Source: Fen-1298 sp050015675
GTDB taxonomy: Bacteria; Bacteroidota; Ignavibacteria; UBA10030
NCBI GenBank assembly: GCA_050015675.1
Contig: JBEKAY010000011.1
Coordinates: 17,250 to 81,249, forward strand
DNA: 64,000 nucleotides
Direction of reading: 5' to 3'
Part shown: piece by piece, positions 8,793 through 18,661 of the stretch
Layout: each line of letters begins with the position of its first letter
Numbering within the stretch: the first letter of the stretch is position 1
The notes under the pieces: generated by a model
What the model saw: only the letters and a program-made list of their open reading frames with translations
Told to the model about the DNA's origin: nothing
Database searches by the model: none
Position numbers and translations under genes: made by a program

Positions 8793-10217
8793 ATGATCAA
8801 AGTCCATCTTTCACTTATCGATATCGCACTGATTGTTGCTTACTTTGCAGCTGTTGTCTTCATCGGATTTCGCGCAGTGCGGAAACAAAAGTCCGGTACG
8901 GAAGATTTTCTCCTGGCTGGCCGTACGCTCACACTTCCAATTTTCGTCGCCACACTTGTTTCAACCTGGTATGGCGGAATTCTCGGTGTCGGAGAATATT
9001 CATATAAGTTCGGTATTTCTAACTGGGTCGTATTCGGAGTTCCATACTATATCTTTGCACTTGTATTCGCCTTGTTCCTAGCAAAAAAAGTCCGCGCAAC
9101 GAACCTTTTTACGATCCCTGATAGACTTGAGCAGATGTACGACAAACGCACTGCCATTGCCGGTGGTATTCTTACATTTTTTCTCGTTACACCGGCTGCG
9201 TATGTGCTTATGCTGGGAATTCTTGCGCAACTTGTTTTTGGAATCGATCTCGCGCTTTGTATTATCATCACTACCTTCCTGACTGTTGTCTATCTCTATA
9301 AAGGCGGTTTTCGTTCCGATGTGTGGGCAAATGTATTCGAATTTGTGATGATGTTTTTTGGTTTTGCTCTCGTTGTAGTTTTTTCGTATTCAAAATTCGG
9401 TGGATTAGATTTCATACGCGCACACGTCCCACCATTACATCTTACATGGCACGGCGGCAACAGCATGGAATTTATTGCCGTTTGGTTCTTCATTGCATTA
9501 TGGACGCTTGTCGATCCGGCATTTCATCAGCGATGCTATGCGGCAAAGGACGGCAAAACGGCACAACGCGGTATTCTTGTTTCCATTCTTTTCTGGTTTG
9601 TCTTCGACTTTATGACAAGTGTTGCCGGACTCTATGCACGTGCATCGCTTCCACCACTGATACAACCGATGTATTCCTATCCTCTTCTTGCTGAAGTGAC
9701 ATTACCTGTGATTGCCAAAGGATTGTTTTATATTGGCATGCTCGCAACTATTATGTCGACGCTTAGCAGTCTCACATTAATTTCTGCAATCACTGTTGGA
9801 AAAGATATTGTGGGAAGATGGAAAAACGCCCCTAGCGATTCGGACATTGTTCAGCGTTGGACAAAAATTGGACTTGTGTTCTCAGCGCTATTCTCTGTGG
9901 TGCTGGCAATTAGCGTTCCTTCTGTCGTAAGCATCTGGTACACAATCGGTACTTGTATTATCCCTGGATTATTAGTACCAGTGTTGGCAAGTTATTTTGA
10001 ACGATTGAGGATTTCCGCGGTTTATGCATTTGGAGCTATGGTGAACGGTTGGTTCATTTCAACGGCAAGTCTTATATCTGGACATCTTTATTCTTCCAAC
10101 GGAATTCCAGCTTATTGGTATGGCATCGAGCCAATGTACCCTGGATTATTTTTTGCGCTCTTCTGGTGGGGATTAGGAAAATTAGAAACAAAACGTGACA
10201 AACCATTAGCGTATTGA
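8793..10217 (+). CDS. sodium:solute symporter family transporter, predicted thiamine importer
   Basis: A 474-residue polytopic inner-membrane protein of the SSS family with about 12-13 hydrophobic helices. The N-terminal part has the family pattern with DFLLAGRTLTLP and ATLVSTWYGGILGVGEYSYK, and the middle has VDPAFHQRCYAAKD. SSS proteins import small solutes with sodium. It follows the pyrophosphokinase by 34 bp with no strong Shine-Dalgarno. Because it is the last gene of a TPP-riboswitch operon that otherwise lacks an inner-membrane carrier, thiamine uptake is the likely job. Many Bacteroidota have PnuT in this slot, so this looks like a non-orthologous replacement. Family assignment is firm; substrate is inferred. 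Confidence 0.85.
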   Translation: MIKVHLSLIDIALIVAYFAAVVFIGFRAVRKQKSGTEDFLLAGRTLTLPIFVATLVSTWYGGILGVGEYSYKFGISNWVVFGVPYYIFALVFALFLAKKVRATNLFTIPDRLEQMYDKRTAIAGGILTFFLVTPAAYVLMLGILAQLVFGIDLALCIIITTFLTVVYLYKGGFRSDVWANVFEFVMMFFGFALVVVFSYSKFGGLDFIRAHVPPLHLTWHGGNSMEFIAVWFFIALWTLVDPAFHQRCYAAKDGKTAQRGILVSILFWFVFDFMTSVAGLYARASLPPLIQPMYSYPLLAEVTLPVIAKGLFYIGMLATIMSTLSSLTLISAITVGKDIVGRWKNAPSDSDIVQRWTKIGLVFSALFSVVLAISVPSVVSIWYTIGTCIIPGLLVPVLASYFERLRISAVYAFGAMVNGWFISTASLISGHLYSSNGIPAYWYGIEPMYPGLFFALFWWGLGKLETKRDKPLAY

Positions 10218-10284
10218 TCAAATCGATCTTAGCTGATACCAAATTCACACCAACCATCCATCCCATAAATAAATATCTAAATTC

Positions 10285-12171
10285 TCAGAGGAGTGGAGGA
10301 TAAGCTCCGATGTACCTGATGTCCTTTTTTGTAAGTCCGAGAAGCTTACTGACTTCAGCAGGCAGCAAGGATCCAGCCTTAGATCCCGGAAATGTTTGTA
10401 ATAACTGGTAATTACCCAGTTCGCGACTTTTAAATAAAGGTATATCATCAGCAAAATACTGACTATGGATCGAAAATTCCGGATACAATTTCTGCAAATC
10501 CTCCAGCGACTCAAATACCATCTGACAATCATTGTTCATCGCAGGACTCCACAAAATCAATGGCTTGGGGTCTTTGTCTGAGTGTCGCACATACATATTG
10601 TAATCGATCTGTTTCAGCTGAGACTTATCAAGTTGTTTACACAAGGAATCCGGTTGCCAAACAAATAGAAGAGGTCTGTGATAATTCTTGTCTCCCGTGA
10701 GTAGATTATTCACAAAAACATGTCCATCTCGCTTGTCAACATCCGGACCGGTGCTGGAATGCCAGCCAAATAAACCGTCATTGGCCGGAGTTCTTGCATT
10801 GCGCCCAATACTCGCACTACTATTGATAAACGTGTTTTGAAATATTTGAACATTCGAACTGTTGAGAACAAAAATTCCCTGGTCACAATTTACAAACACA
10901 TTTCCGGCACACACCGCTCCTTTTGATATTTCAAAAAAGAATCCGTTATCGCTTGGCCAGGGCCTGTTGTTGTCGAACTTCCTGTTCACATTGCCTACAC
11001 CTTCCACCCAATTGTTTAAGAAACGGCCGTCTACATTGCCGACATCGTACCAGATACCATTTGAATACGGAAGGTCGATAATCAGATTGTCCTGGCAGGT
11101 AACACGGTAACTCTGATTAAAAATTTTCACCGTGGCAGGATAATATCCGGTGATTTTTTCGATGTTGTTACGGGTGAAGATATTTTTTTCCAGAAGAACA
11201 TCGGACGATGCTATGATATAGATACCCTCCGTACTGGTGTCGCTCACCTTGCAATGCCGGAGTGTTAAACGATCTCCCCTCAAATAGGCGGCGACACGGG
11301 AACAGAACGAGATGGTACAATTTTCCAACGTTGTACCCACAACATCCTTTCCATGGTTCGATTCAGCCGACACTGTCTCCGGTACTTTCCCTTCAACTTC
11401 AAGTGCACGGTAAGCATACTGTGTGAACGTAATTCCCCTGATTACAGGTCCCTTGCGGTCTGAAGTTTTGCTATGGCATTCCCCAATTATTCTTCTTAAC
11501 GCAATATCAAATGCTGTGATTTCCACCAATCGTTTTGTCGGATCAGTACCGATGTACACCAGTCCAGCATCGTAGTTGATATAATATGAATTCTCATCAA
11601 CTTCTCCCTCCCGGCCGACTGCCTGCAAGAACTTACCATCCACGAACACCATATCATTGTTGAAACGATACAGCGGTGTCTCCTTCCCAAACCTGTCACG
11701 CGACCACCAGTTATCAGGTTTGGCAGGAAATAAACGTGACCACGAGGTCTTCCATAATCCGTTTCCTATGTTCTTCCATTCTGTTGCAACAAAAGTTCCC
11801 TTTAAAATAGGTTGTTCGTCAACGTAGGGTTGTATAGTGATTCCCTGGTTTAATATCAGGTTGCCAGTGCGATAGGTACCTCCACGCATCACGATAGCAT
11901 CACCGGTTTTTACCCGTTCAATAGCTGTTTCTATAGTAGTGGGATGCGTAAGCGTTTCACCTGATTCTTCGGCTTTTCCATCGGGTGATACATAAAAAAT
12001 TTTACCCGGTCCTTTGGGTAGATCATAGGTTTGCCGAATCGGGCCATACGGCCCGCCAGAGGGTTGCGCTATTGCAATCAATGAATAAAAGATAATGCAT
12101 AAATAGATGATGGCAACACGAAAGAGATTTCGCAAACTATATGCGGATTGTTCTATGTAATGTGAGTTCAT
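10285..12171 (-). CDS. secreted right-handed parallel beta-helix repeat protein
   Basis: A 628-residue exported protein with an N-terminal hydrophobic signal segment (about residues 15-36, ending IAIAQ). The start of the mature part, FYVSPDGKAEESGETL and AIERVKTGDAIVMRGGTY, is the usual entry to pectate-lyase-like or DUF1565 beta-helices. The centre has short turns such as LTLRHCKVSDTSTEGIYI, SSDVLLEKNIFTRNNIE and SNVQIFQNTFINSSASIG that repeat the N-x-(I/F)-x-N ladder. Such proteins are often polysaccharide lyases, epimerases or glycosidases, but no catalytic residues can be assigned here. Unlike other surface proteins in the window, it lacks a T9SS C-terminal domain. It is convergent with the thiamine operon and may be a separately acquired gene. 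Confidence 0.75.
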   Translation of the reverse strand: MNSHYIEQSAYSLRNLFRVAIIYLCIIFYSLIAIAQPSGGPYGPIRQTYDLPKGPGKIFYVSPDGKAEESGETLTHPTTIETAIERVKTGDAIVMRGGTYRTGNLILNQGITIQPYVDEQPILKGTFVATEWKNIGNGLWKTSWSRLFPAKPDNWWSRDRFGKETPLYRFNNDMVFVDGKFLQAVGREGEVDENSYYINYDAGLVYIGTDPTKRLVEITAFDIALRRIIGECHSKTSDRKGPVIRGITFTQYAYRALEVEGKVPETVSAESNHGKDVVGTTLENCTISFCSRVAAYLRGDRLTLRHCKVSDTSTEGIYIIASSDVLLEKNIFTRNNIEKITGYYPATVKIFNQSYRVTCQDNLIIDLPYSNGIWYDVGNVDGRFLNNWVEGVGNVNRKFDNNRPWPSDNGFFFEISKGAVCAGNVFVNCDQGIFVLNSSNVQIFQNTFINSSASIGRNARTPANDGLFGWHSSTGPDVDKRDGHVFVNNLLTGDKNYHRPLLFVWQPDSLCKQLDKSQLKQIDYNMYVRHSDKDPKPLILWSPAMNNDCQMVFESLEDLQKLYPEFSIHSQYFADDIPLFKSRELGNYQLLQTFPGSKAGSLLPAEVSKLLGLTKKDIRYIGAYPPLL

Positions 12172-12336
12172 GTTATTGTCCTTTAAAGAAATAAAATAAC
12201 GTTTTTTCTGTCAATGATATCTCCAGCGGCAATATGCAGCTCTCAAATCATTTATCTTTATACTAAATAATAATTAAAGAAAAATCCAATTGAGCTCAGA
12301 TATCCCAACTCTTGAATAATTTATATTGTCTATGAG

Positions 12337-14880
12337 TCATAGCTTCGTTGTTACAACTGCTACTGCCTTCGCTGTTATAACTTTATTACTTGATCGATCA
12401 GTCGCTTCAAGAAATATTACATACACGCCGATCCGTACACGCCTTTTATCATCTCCATTGCCATCCCACACAATTTCGCCTTGCGTACCTGCAAGCTCAC
12501 CATTCGCCAACATCCGAACAAGCCTTCCTTTGATATCGTAGATTCTTAAGTTCAATGTTGATGTCATCGCTGGGAGATTATATCGAATGATGCAGAAATC
12601 TTCAAAGCCATCACCATCCGGCGAGAATGGATTGGGTGAGATGGAAATCATCGAGTTGCTTTTTATGCTTGTCGTAACGATACTGTTCGCTTTTCCCGGC
12701 GTGCCTCCAAGAATATTTGTGCATGTGCTCCAATTGCGTGGATCGTTCGAGTCGATATTTGGATTTATACGCTCGAGCGAACGTCCCTTTGTGTCAACAA
12801 CATCTGGATGATGCCAGCGTGGTAAGTATGCGACACTGTCAATTGTTTGACCGGTAATATCTTTCAATACTACAACATCTCCATCATTGTTGAAACCAAA
12901 TCCACTTGAACGATTAAGAACACGAATATGGATAATCGAAATTGACTGTAATAGACTCGGAAATAATTGGAATATGGTAGAATCAGCCGCTACAACCGCA
13001 TACCCGCCGGGCTCGACTACGAACGGCTCGTTCGATATCTCAAATGAATTTATATTGTTTAAAGTAGGCTTGTCATTGAAATTCCAATGTGCAAGATCGA
13101 TCGATTGACCGCTCCGATTGTAAAGTTCAAACCATTCATTCTGGCCATACAATGGATCATACATAATTTCATTGATTACGAGTGAACGCGATTTGTAGCT
13201 GATTTTCATAGAAATCGAAGACCGATTATTTCGCAAATTCTCATCGCGCCAACAATCAGCAATAACAACGAAATTGGTGACACCGGAAACAAGTTGAGGA
13301 AATGATTCAGAGAGAAGAATTGAATCGCTCGCACCTAATGATTGCGCAGATAATATAGTGTGCACAAGTTCTGACGGTTCTGGAACTGCATTGTTATTTC
13401 TGTCAGAATAAAAACTAACGAGAACGCTATCCACGGTTCGTCTGCCAATGTTACGAATGCTGACATTTACTACCGGAACAGCTCTTCCACCAATTAAGGT
13501 TTGTATTTGCGTCAGATTGCTGATCGCCAAATCGTAATCTAACCGAACAATACTATTTTTCCTTCCCGGCGTACTGCCAAGCGAATCTTGCGATGTTCCC
13601 CAGTTTTTCATTGAAGTGCTTGGCATTTCTACATCAATACGTTCCAATGATTTTCCATTCTGCCCGCCCCAAGATGGCGAATACATTACACTATCAATTG
13701 TGTTCAATCTCGCGTCATAAATAACAACAGCATCGGGCGTAGAATTATTTAGCGCAGAAAAGTTTGCTATGACAACTGAAACTCCGGCATGATATGAGGT
13801 AAAGGCCATATCCTTCGCAATCACTAAATACGAACTAGGCGGAATGAGCACATCTGTTTGTATGATGATTGATTTCGTAGAAATGTTGCTGTCGGATATT
13901 CTCCAATTCTTTAAATTGATTGTATCAGATGAAGCGTTATTTAATTCCACCCATTCCGGCTCGTCGCCTACTGGGTAGTACATAATCTCATTTACTAGCA
14001 CATCGCCTTTCGTGTTTCCGACATTCACTAGTATGTGTGCGGTGTCGTTTGTATGATTTTCATCCGAAGAACAATCAATTACTGCGATAATGCTATGTTC
14101 GCCCGCCTTCATCGGAGCATGCATGGCAATGCATGTTAATGAATCGCCGACGTCGATAGAAAGTCCATTGAGAATAGAGAACTGCTTGCTAGGCCCATAA
14201 ATACCATTAGAGTCATCATCACAGAAGAACCGAATCGAGAAGTTCGAAGAAATGAATGATCCATAATTTTTTACTACAGTTGAAAACATTATCGAATCTT
14301 TCCGCGTTGCGTTAACAGGCGCAATAGTGATCTTGGAAAATCCGACATCAAATCCAGTCGCAATTGTAAGCGTCACATCATCGATTCGGAGAACACCGGT
14401 TGTGTTCGTATTATCGCCAAGCAACTGCCAGCGGATTCGGACGTTCGTTTGTTGCTGTAATCCGGTTCCATTTAAAGATACAATCCGTTGGACATAATTT
14501 GTTGTCTTGGAGATCGTATCGAATCGAGCCAACAAAATATTGAAGTTTGATCCATCTATTGATGCGCGGATTTCTAATCGATAACCGACAGCTGTATTTG
14601 AGCGACGCTCATAATACTTTAGCTTATCCGGAATTTTGCTGGTGAAATTGATTACTTGTGAAGTGAGTTGCTTAATCGTCGTGTTGCCGGTTGCGGAGAC
14701 ACAGTTAGGAGAAGATTGCGCCGTGGATGCGCTTATGGAAAAACCAGCAGCATTCCATCCAGCCGGAAAACTCGGAGCTAGAACACCATCAAAATTTTCC
14801 GAATAAGGGAAAGTGGTAATTTGTGCAAAGGTAGATGTTGTCTGAATGAATATCAGAAACAAAAGTGTTCGCAATTGCAT
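12337..14880 (-). CDS. large secreted lamin-tail-domain protein with FlgD-like C-terminus
   Basis: An 847-residue exported protein with signal peptide MQLRTLLFLIFIQTTSTFA. The N-terminal quarter resembles a choice-of-anchor or MAM-like jelly roll (FPYSENFDG, RIDDVTLTIA). CARDB-like adhesion modules (VKNYGSFISSNF, VSIRNIGRRTVDSVLVSF) alternate with two lamin-tail (LTD) domains, marked by VLVNEIMYYPVGDEPEWVE and LVINEIMYDPLYGQNEWFE. The last 90 residues start ISPNPFSPDGDGFEDF and continue RIYDIKGRLVRML, the FlgD-Ig/gliding-type C-terminal fold related to T9SS sorting domains. A cell-surface or matrix role is inferred. No enzymatic domain is visible. Confidence 0.78.
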   Translation of the reverse strand: MQLRTLLFLIFIQTTSTFAQITTFPYSENFDGVLAPSFPAGWNAAGFSISASTAQSSPNCVSATGNTTIKQLTSQVINFTSKIPDKLKYYERRSNTAVGYRLEIRASIDGSNFNILLARFDTISKTTNYVQRIVSLNGTGLQQQTNVRIRWQLLGDNTNTTGVLRIDDVTLTIATGFDVGFSKITIAPVNATRKDSIMFSTVVKNYGSFISSNFSIRFFCDDDSNGIYGPSKQFSILNGLSIDVGDSLTCIAMHAPMKAGEHSIIAVIDCSSDENHTNDTAHILVNVGNTKGDVLVNEIMYYPVGDEPEWVELNNASSDTINLKNWRISDSNISTKSIIIQTDVLIPPSSYLVIAKDMAFTSYHAGVSVVIANFSALNNSTPDAVVIYDARLNTIDSVMYSPSWGGQNGKSLERIDVEMPSTSMKNWGTSQDSLGSTPGRKNSIVRLDYDLAISNLTQIQTLIGGRAVPVVNVSIRNIGRRTVDSVLVSFYSDRNNNAVPEPSELVHTILSAQSLGASDSILLSESFPQLVSGVTNFVVIADCWRDENLRNNRSSISMKISYKSRSLVINEIMYDPLYGQNEWFELYNRSGQSIDLAHWNFNDKPTLNNINSFEISNEPFVVEPGGYAVVAADSTIFQLFPSLLQSISIIHIRVLNRSSGFGFNNDGDVVVLKDITGQTIDSVAYLPRWHHPDVVDTKGRSLERINPNIDSNDPRNWSTCTNILGGTPGKANSIVTTSIKSNSMISISPNPFSPDGDGFEDFCIIRYNLPAMTSTLNLRIYDIKGRLVRMLANGELAGTQGEIVWDGNGDDKRRVRIGVYVIFLEATDRSSNKVITAKAVAVVTTKL

Positions 14881-15099
14881 GGAAAGAACCCTCCCATTGG
14901 TAATGAAGAACTCGGCATTGTCTCAAGAAATTGCTGATGTACAATAAGAACATTTCTATTCCGGCGCAACTGCATTTTCGAGATTTCAATTTTTGCTACT
15001 GCTTTTATGATGCCTTATTTCTATCTTATCAAATAAGTTACCTTTTTGGACAGAATAATATTCGTCCAATTTACATACTTATTGTGAGAGGAGTACGTT

Positions 15100-16335
15100 A
15101 TGGCTGAAACCGTTCTTGATAAATTTCTACGCTATGTTGTAATCGACACACAGTCAAAGGAAGATTCTGAATTCTATCCCAGTACCGCGAAGCAGTTCGA
15201 CCTGTTAAATCTGCTCATGAAAGAGTTAAAGGATCTTGGTGTTCCGAAAGTCAGCATAGACGAGTATGGATACGTGATGGCAACAATTCCAGCAAATGTT
15301 CAAAAGAATGTACCCGCTATCGGATTTATCGCGCATGTGGATACATCGCCGGAAGTGAGCGGTGCAAATGTGAAGCCGCAAATCATCACAAATTATAAAG
15401 GTGGTGATATAGTTTTGTCTGGCGATCCAACTGCTATCATCCGCGAATCAGAAAATCCCACACTTAAAACAGCACTTGGTAAAATGATTGTCACCAGCGA
15501 CGGCACAACACTCCTTGGCGCCGATGATAAAGCCGGTCTTGCTATTATTATGACAGCTATTCAATCATTAATCGATAATCCAAAAATTATGCATGGCGAA
15601 ATTAAAATTGGTTTTACACCAGACGAAGAAGTCGGTGCAGGGACAAAATTTTTCAACATCAAAAAGTTCGGCGCTCAATATGCTTACACGATAGACGGTG
15701 ACACACCCGGTGAATTGAACAAGGAAACTTTTAGCGCAAATTCCTGTCTTATCACTGTTCATGGCCGAGACATTCATCCCGGCAGTGCAAAAGATATTAT
15801 GATTAATTCTGTCCGCGTCATCTCCGATATCATTGTACGGCTGCCAAAGAATACAGCGCCGGAGACGACAGAGGGATACGAGCCATATATTCATCCGTAT
15901 GTGCTCGAAGGTGGTGTCGGCAAATCAACCGTAAAAATTCTTTTTCGCGATTTCAATACGTCTGGATTGGATACTCTAAAGAAGATTGTAGAAAAAGTCG
16001 TTGCTGAAGTTCAACAAATGTATCCAAAAGCAAAGATAGAATTACAGATTACAGAACAGTACCGCAATATGCGCGAAGGGCTCGAAAAAGATGCACGCGT
16101 GATCGATTACTTGTTCGAGGCAACGAAGCGTTCCGGTTTGCAACCCGAATGGACACCAATCCGCGGAGGCACAGATGGTTCACGCTTGACAGAGAACGGT
16201 TTGCCAACGCCAAATATTTTTACCGGTGGAGCAAACTACCACAGTCGCACAGAATGGGTGAGCGTTTGGGGCATGGAAAAATCTGTAGAGACCGTATTGA
16301 ATTTAGTGCAGATTTGGGTAGAACGTTCCAAGTAA
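15100..16335 (+). CDS. pepT: peptidase T (tripeptide aminopeptidase)
   Basis: A 411-residue M20B metallopeptidase that removes the N-terminal residue from tripeptides in the cytoplasm. Metal ligands and catalytic residues are in place: IAHVDTSPEV (H79, D81), LGADDKAGLA (D142), FTPDEEVGAG (E176/E177), YTIDGDTPGE (D199) and the final NYHSRTEWVS histidine near 382. The length is standard. A GAGAGGAG-type ribosome site precedes the ATG. The OPT peptide transporter starts 60 bp downstream on the same strand, so the two likely form a peptide uptake and hydrolysis unit. Confidence 0.95.
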   Translation: MAETVLDKFLRYVVIDTQSKEDSEFYPSTAKQFDLLNLLMKELKDLGVPKVSIDEYGYVMATIPANVQKNVPAIGFIAHVDTSPEVSGANVKPQIITNYKGGDIVLSGDPTAIIRESENPTLKTALGKMIVTSDGTTLLGADDKAGLAIIMTAIQSLIDNPKIMHGEIKIGFTPDEEVGAGTKFFNIKKFGAQYAYTIDGDTPGELNKETFSANSCLITVHGRDIHPGSAKDIMINSVRVISDIIVRLPKNTAPETTEGYEPYIHPYVLEGGVGKSTVKILFRDFNTSGLDTLKKIVEKVVAEVQQMYPKAKIELQITEQYRNMREGLEKDARVIDYLFEATKRSGLQPEWTPIRGGTDGSRLTENGLPTPNIFTGGANYHSRTEWVSVWGMEKSVETVLNLVQIWVERSK

Positions 16336-16395
16336 AAAGTATAGAGAGCCAAAAGCGAAAGGCTTACAGCCAAGAGCTAATAATAAGGAGCTACT

Positions 16396-18402
16396 ATGGA
16401 TCAACAGGTATCCACAACAAGCAGCATTCCGGAAAATGCATACAAAGAATTAAAGCAGGGTGAAGAGTACCGGCCGATAATGGTGCCCGAACAATCATAT
16501 CCCGAAGTTACATTGTGGTCGGTAACGTGGGGATTGGTAATGTCAGTCCTCTTTTCCGCAGCCGCAGCTTATTCCGGACTGAAAATCGGACAGGTATTTG
16601 AAGCGGCAATCCCAATTGCGATTCTTGCTGTTGGTATAACCGGTGTTGCAAAAAAAAATAACGGCCTCGGTCAGAATGTGATCATCCAGTCCATTGGAGC
16701 GGCATCTGGTGTCATTGTAGCTGGGGCTATCTTTACGATTCCTGCACTTTATATTCTTGCTCTTCCGGCAAGCTACTTTCAGATGTTTATGGCATCGGCT
16801 CTCGGCGGATTTCTTGGTATTCTCTTTCTTATTCCTTTCCGAAAATATTTTGTAAAAGACATGCACGGCACGCTTCCTTTTCCTGAAGCAACAGCAACGA
16901 CAGAAATTCTCGTTGCCGGCGAACAAGGAGGCAAGCAGGCAATGGTGCTTGTCGTCAGCGGTATTATCGGCGGAATATTTGATTTTGTCTTCAGCGCATT
17001 CGGAGCATGGTCGGAAATCATCACATCAAGGATGTTCGGCTGGGGACAGGTAATTTCTGATAAATTCAAGATGGTATTTAAGGTAGATGTCTCGGCAATG
17101 GTCTTCGGACTCGGATATATTATCGGATTGAAATATGCTGCAATCATCGCAGCGGGTTCGTTCCTATCATGGTTCGTTCTGGTACCGTTAGTATATGAAA
17201 TCGGACAGCATCTTGTTGTTCCGCTCGGGACGACAGCTACAAAACTTATCGCACAAATGAGCCCAGAAGAAATCTTCCGTACGTACGTTCGGCAGATTGG
17301 CATCGGCGGCATTGCAATGGCAGGCATCATCGGCATTATTCGTTCCTCAAAAATAATTGCCGGCGCATTTTCACTTGCCTACAAAGAAATCGTGCATCAC
17401 ACTTCTGAAGATGAAGAGAAAACTATCCGCACACAAACCGATATTCGCATGCTTTGGGTCGTCCTATTGATTCTTCTAACGTCGATTGCACTCTTCGTAT
17501 TTTTTGTGCTTGGGGTTCTTCCTACTGTCGGACAGGCAATTGCAGCATTGCTATTAGTAATTATTATTTCTTTTCTTTTTACAACGGTTGCTGCAAATGC
17601 TACAGCTATTGTCGGAACAAATCCGGTCTCCGGCATGACTCTGATGACATTGATTCTTTCTTCTCTCGTGTTGACACAAATTGGTTTGAGCGGCTCATCT
17701 GGCATGGTGAGCGCGCTTATTATTGGCGGAGTGGTGTGTACGGCTCTGTCGGTTGCCGGGGGATTCATTACCGACCTAAAAGTTGGTTACTGGCTTGGCT
17801 CTACACCGAAAAAGCAAGAAACATGGAAATTTCTTGGCGTGCTTGTCTCAGCGGCAACGGTAGGCGGTGTGATTCTTGTGCTCAATCAGGCATATGGATT
17901 TACCGGCGACAACGCGATGGTTGCTCCGCAAGCTAACGCAATGGCAGCTGTCATCAAGCCGTTAATGTCAAACGCTCCAACACCCTGGGTGCTTTACATT
18001 GTCGGTGCGGTTATAGCTTTGTTACTCGTGATTTTAAAAGTCCCGCCACTGGCATTTGCGCTCGGAATGTATATTCCGCAGGAATTGAACACGCCGCTGC
18101 TGTTTGGAGGATTCATTGCGTGGTTCGTTTCGACACGAACAAAGAATGAAAAGTTGAACAACGCCCGGTTACAACGGGGCACACTGATCGCATCTGGTTT
18201 CATTGCCGGCGGCGCGCTGCTTGGTGTCTTCAATGCATTTTTAAAATTCATTGACCAACAGTGGTCGTTTGGGTATGCAGGTTGGAATAACGAGCAGTGG
18301 GCAGGATCAACAAACGGCGAGATAGCTGGTTTAGTGATGTTTGCATTGCTGTTCGCTTATGCATTTTGGGATTCGATGCGAGGAAAAGATACTGAGTCGT
18401 AA
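16396..18402 (+). CDS. OPT family oligopeptide transporter
   Basis: A 668-residue inner-membrane protein with about 15-16 hydrophobic helices. It opens with YRPIMVPEQSYPEVTLWSV and the OPT core AAAYSGLKIGQVFEAAIPIA, which is characteristic of bacterial OPT proteins. It continues with LPFPEATATTEILVAG and ATAIVGTNPVSGMTLMTLI. The family moves oligopeptides or metal-chelate complexes. Its position right after pepT points to small peptides. It has an AAGGAG ribosome site. No gene follows on this strand, so the transcript ends in the next intergenic region. Confidence 0.92.
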   Translation: MDQQVSTTSSIPENAYKELKQGEEYRPIMVPEQSYPEVTLWSVTWGLVMSVLFSAAAAYSGLKIGQVFEAAIPIAILAVGITGVAKKNNGLGQNVIIQSIGAASGVIVAGAIFTIPALYILALPASYFQMFMASALGGFLGILFLIPFRKYFVKDMHGTLPFPEATATTEILVAGEQGGKQAMVLVVSGIIGGIFDFVFSAFGAWSEIITSRMFGWGQVISDKFKMVFKVDVSAMVFGLGYIIGLKYAAIIAAGSFLSWFVLVPLVYEIGQHLVVPLGTTATKLIAQMSPEEIFRTYVRQIGIGGIAMAGIIGIIRSSKIIAGAFSLAYKEIVHHTSEDEEKTIRTQTDIRMLWVVLLILLTSIALFVFFVLGVLPTVGQAIAALLLVIIISFLFTTVAANATAIVGTNPVSGMTLMTLILSSLVLTQIGLSGSSGMVSALIIGGVVCTALSVAGGFITDLKVGYWLGSTPKKQETWKFLGVLVSAATVGGVILVLNQAYGFTGDNAMVAPQANAMAAVIKPLMSNAPTPWVLYIVGAVIALLLVILKVPPLAFALGMYIPQELNTPLLFGGFIAWFVSTRTKNEKLNNARLQRGTLIASGFIAGGALLGVFNAFLKFIDQQWSFGYAGWNNEQWAGSTNGEIAGLVMFALLFAYAFWDSMRGKDTES

Positions 18403-18489
18403 TAATTAAACCTAGTAATAAAGAGATCTTCGAATGTACCTATAAGATATTTATTCGGCATCTTTTGTTCGAGGAGTTTAGGCAATCAG

Positions 18490-18561
18490 TGTAGAGTCCA
18501 GTCACCGACTGGACATTGTCTATTGCCTTCACATTGTCCGATCAGGGGATCGGACTCTACA
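18490..18561. repeat. nested palindromic intergenic element
   Basis: Outer arms TGTAGAGTCC (18490-18499) and GGACTCTACA (18552-18561) are perfect inverted repeats. Inside them are two further hairpins: GTCCAGTC/GACTGGAC (18496-18514) and GTCCGATC/GATCGGAC (18537-18556). The whole could fold as a cloverleaf or a double hairpin. It lies between the convergent OPT and cohesin-protein genes and is probably a dispersed repeat. Confidence 0.6.
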
Positions 18562-18572
18562 TTTTCGTACAT

Positions 18573-18606
18573 AAAAAAGGCGATCTCAACTTTCGTCGGG
18601 ATCGCC
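18573..18606 (-). terminator. intrinsic terminator downstream of the cohesin-module gene
   Basis: Read on the minus strand, the stem GGCGATC (18606-18600) pairs with GATCGCC (18585-18579) and is followed by six T (18578-18573). It lies 55-90 bp after the stop of the minus-strand gene that ends at 18662. Confidence 0.75.
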
Positions 18607-18661
18607 CATTTTACAATCATTCCTAAGTTCCCGATAAAAACCTCGGGACAGGCATGAAGAT

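Noticed and set aside
18403..18470. Terminator of the pepT-OPT unit
   Set aside because: A weak, imperfect pairing with a short T-run exists, but mismatches make it unconvincing.
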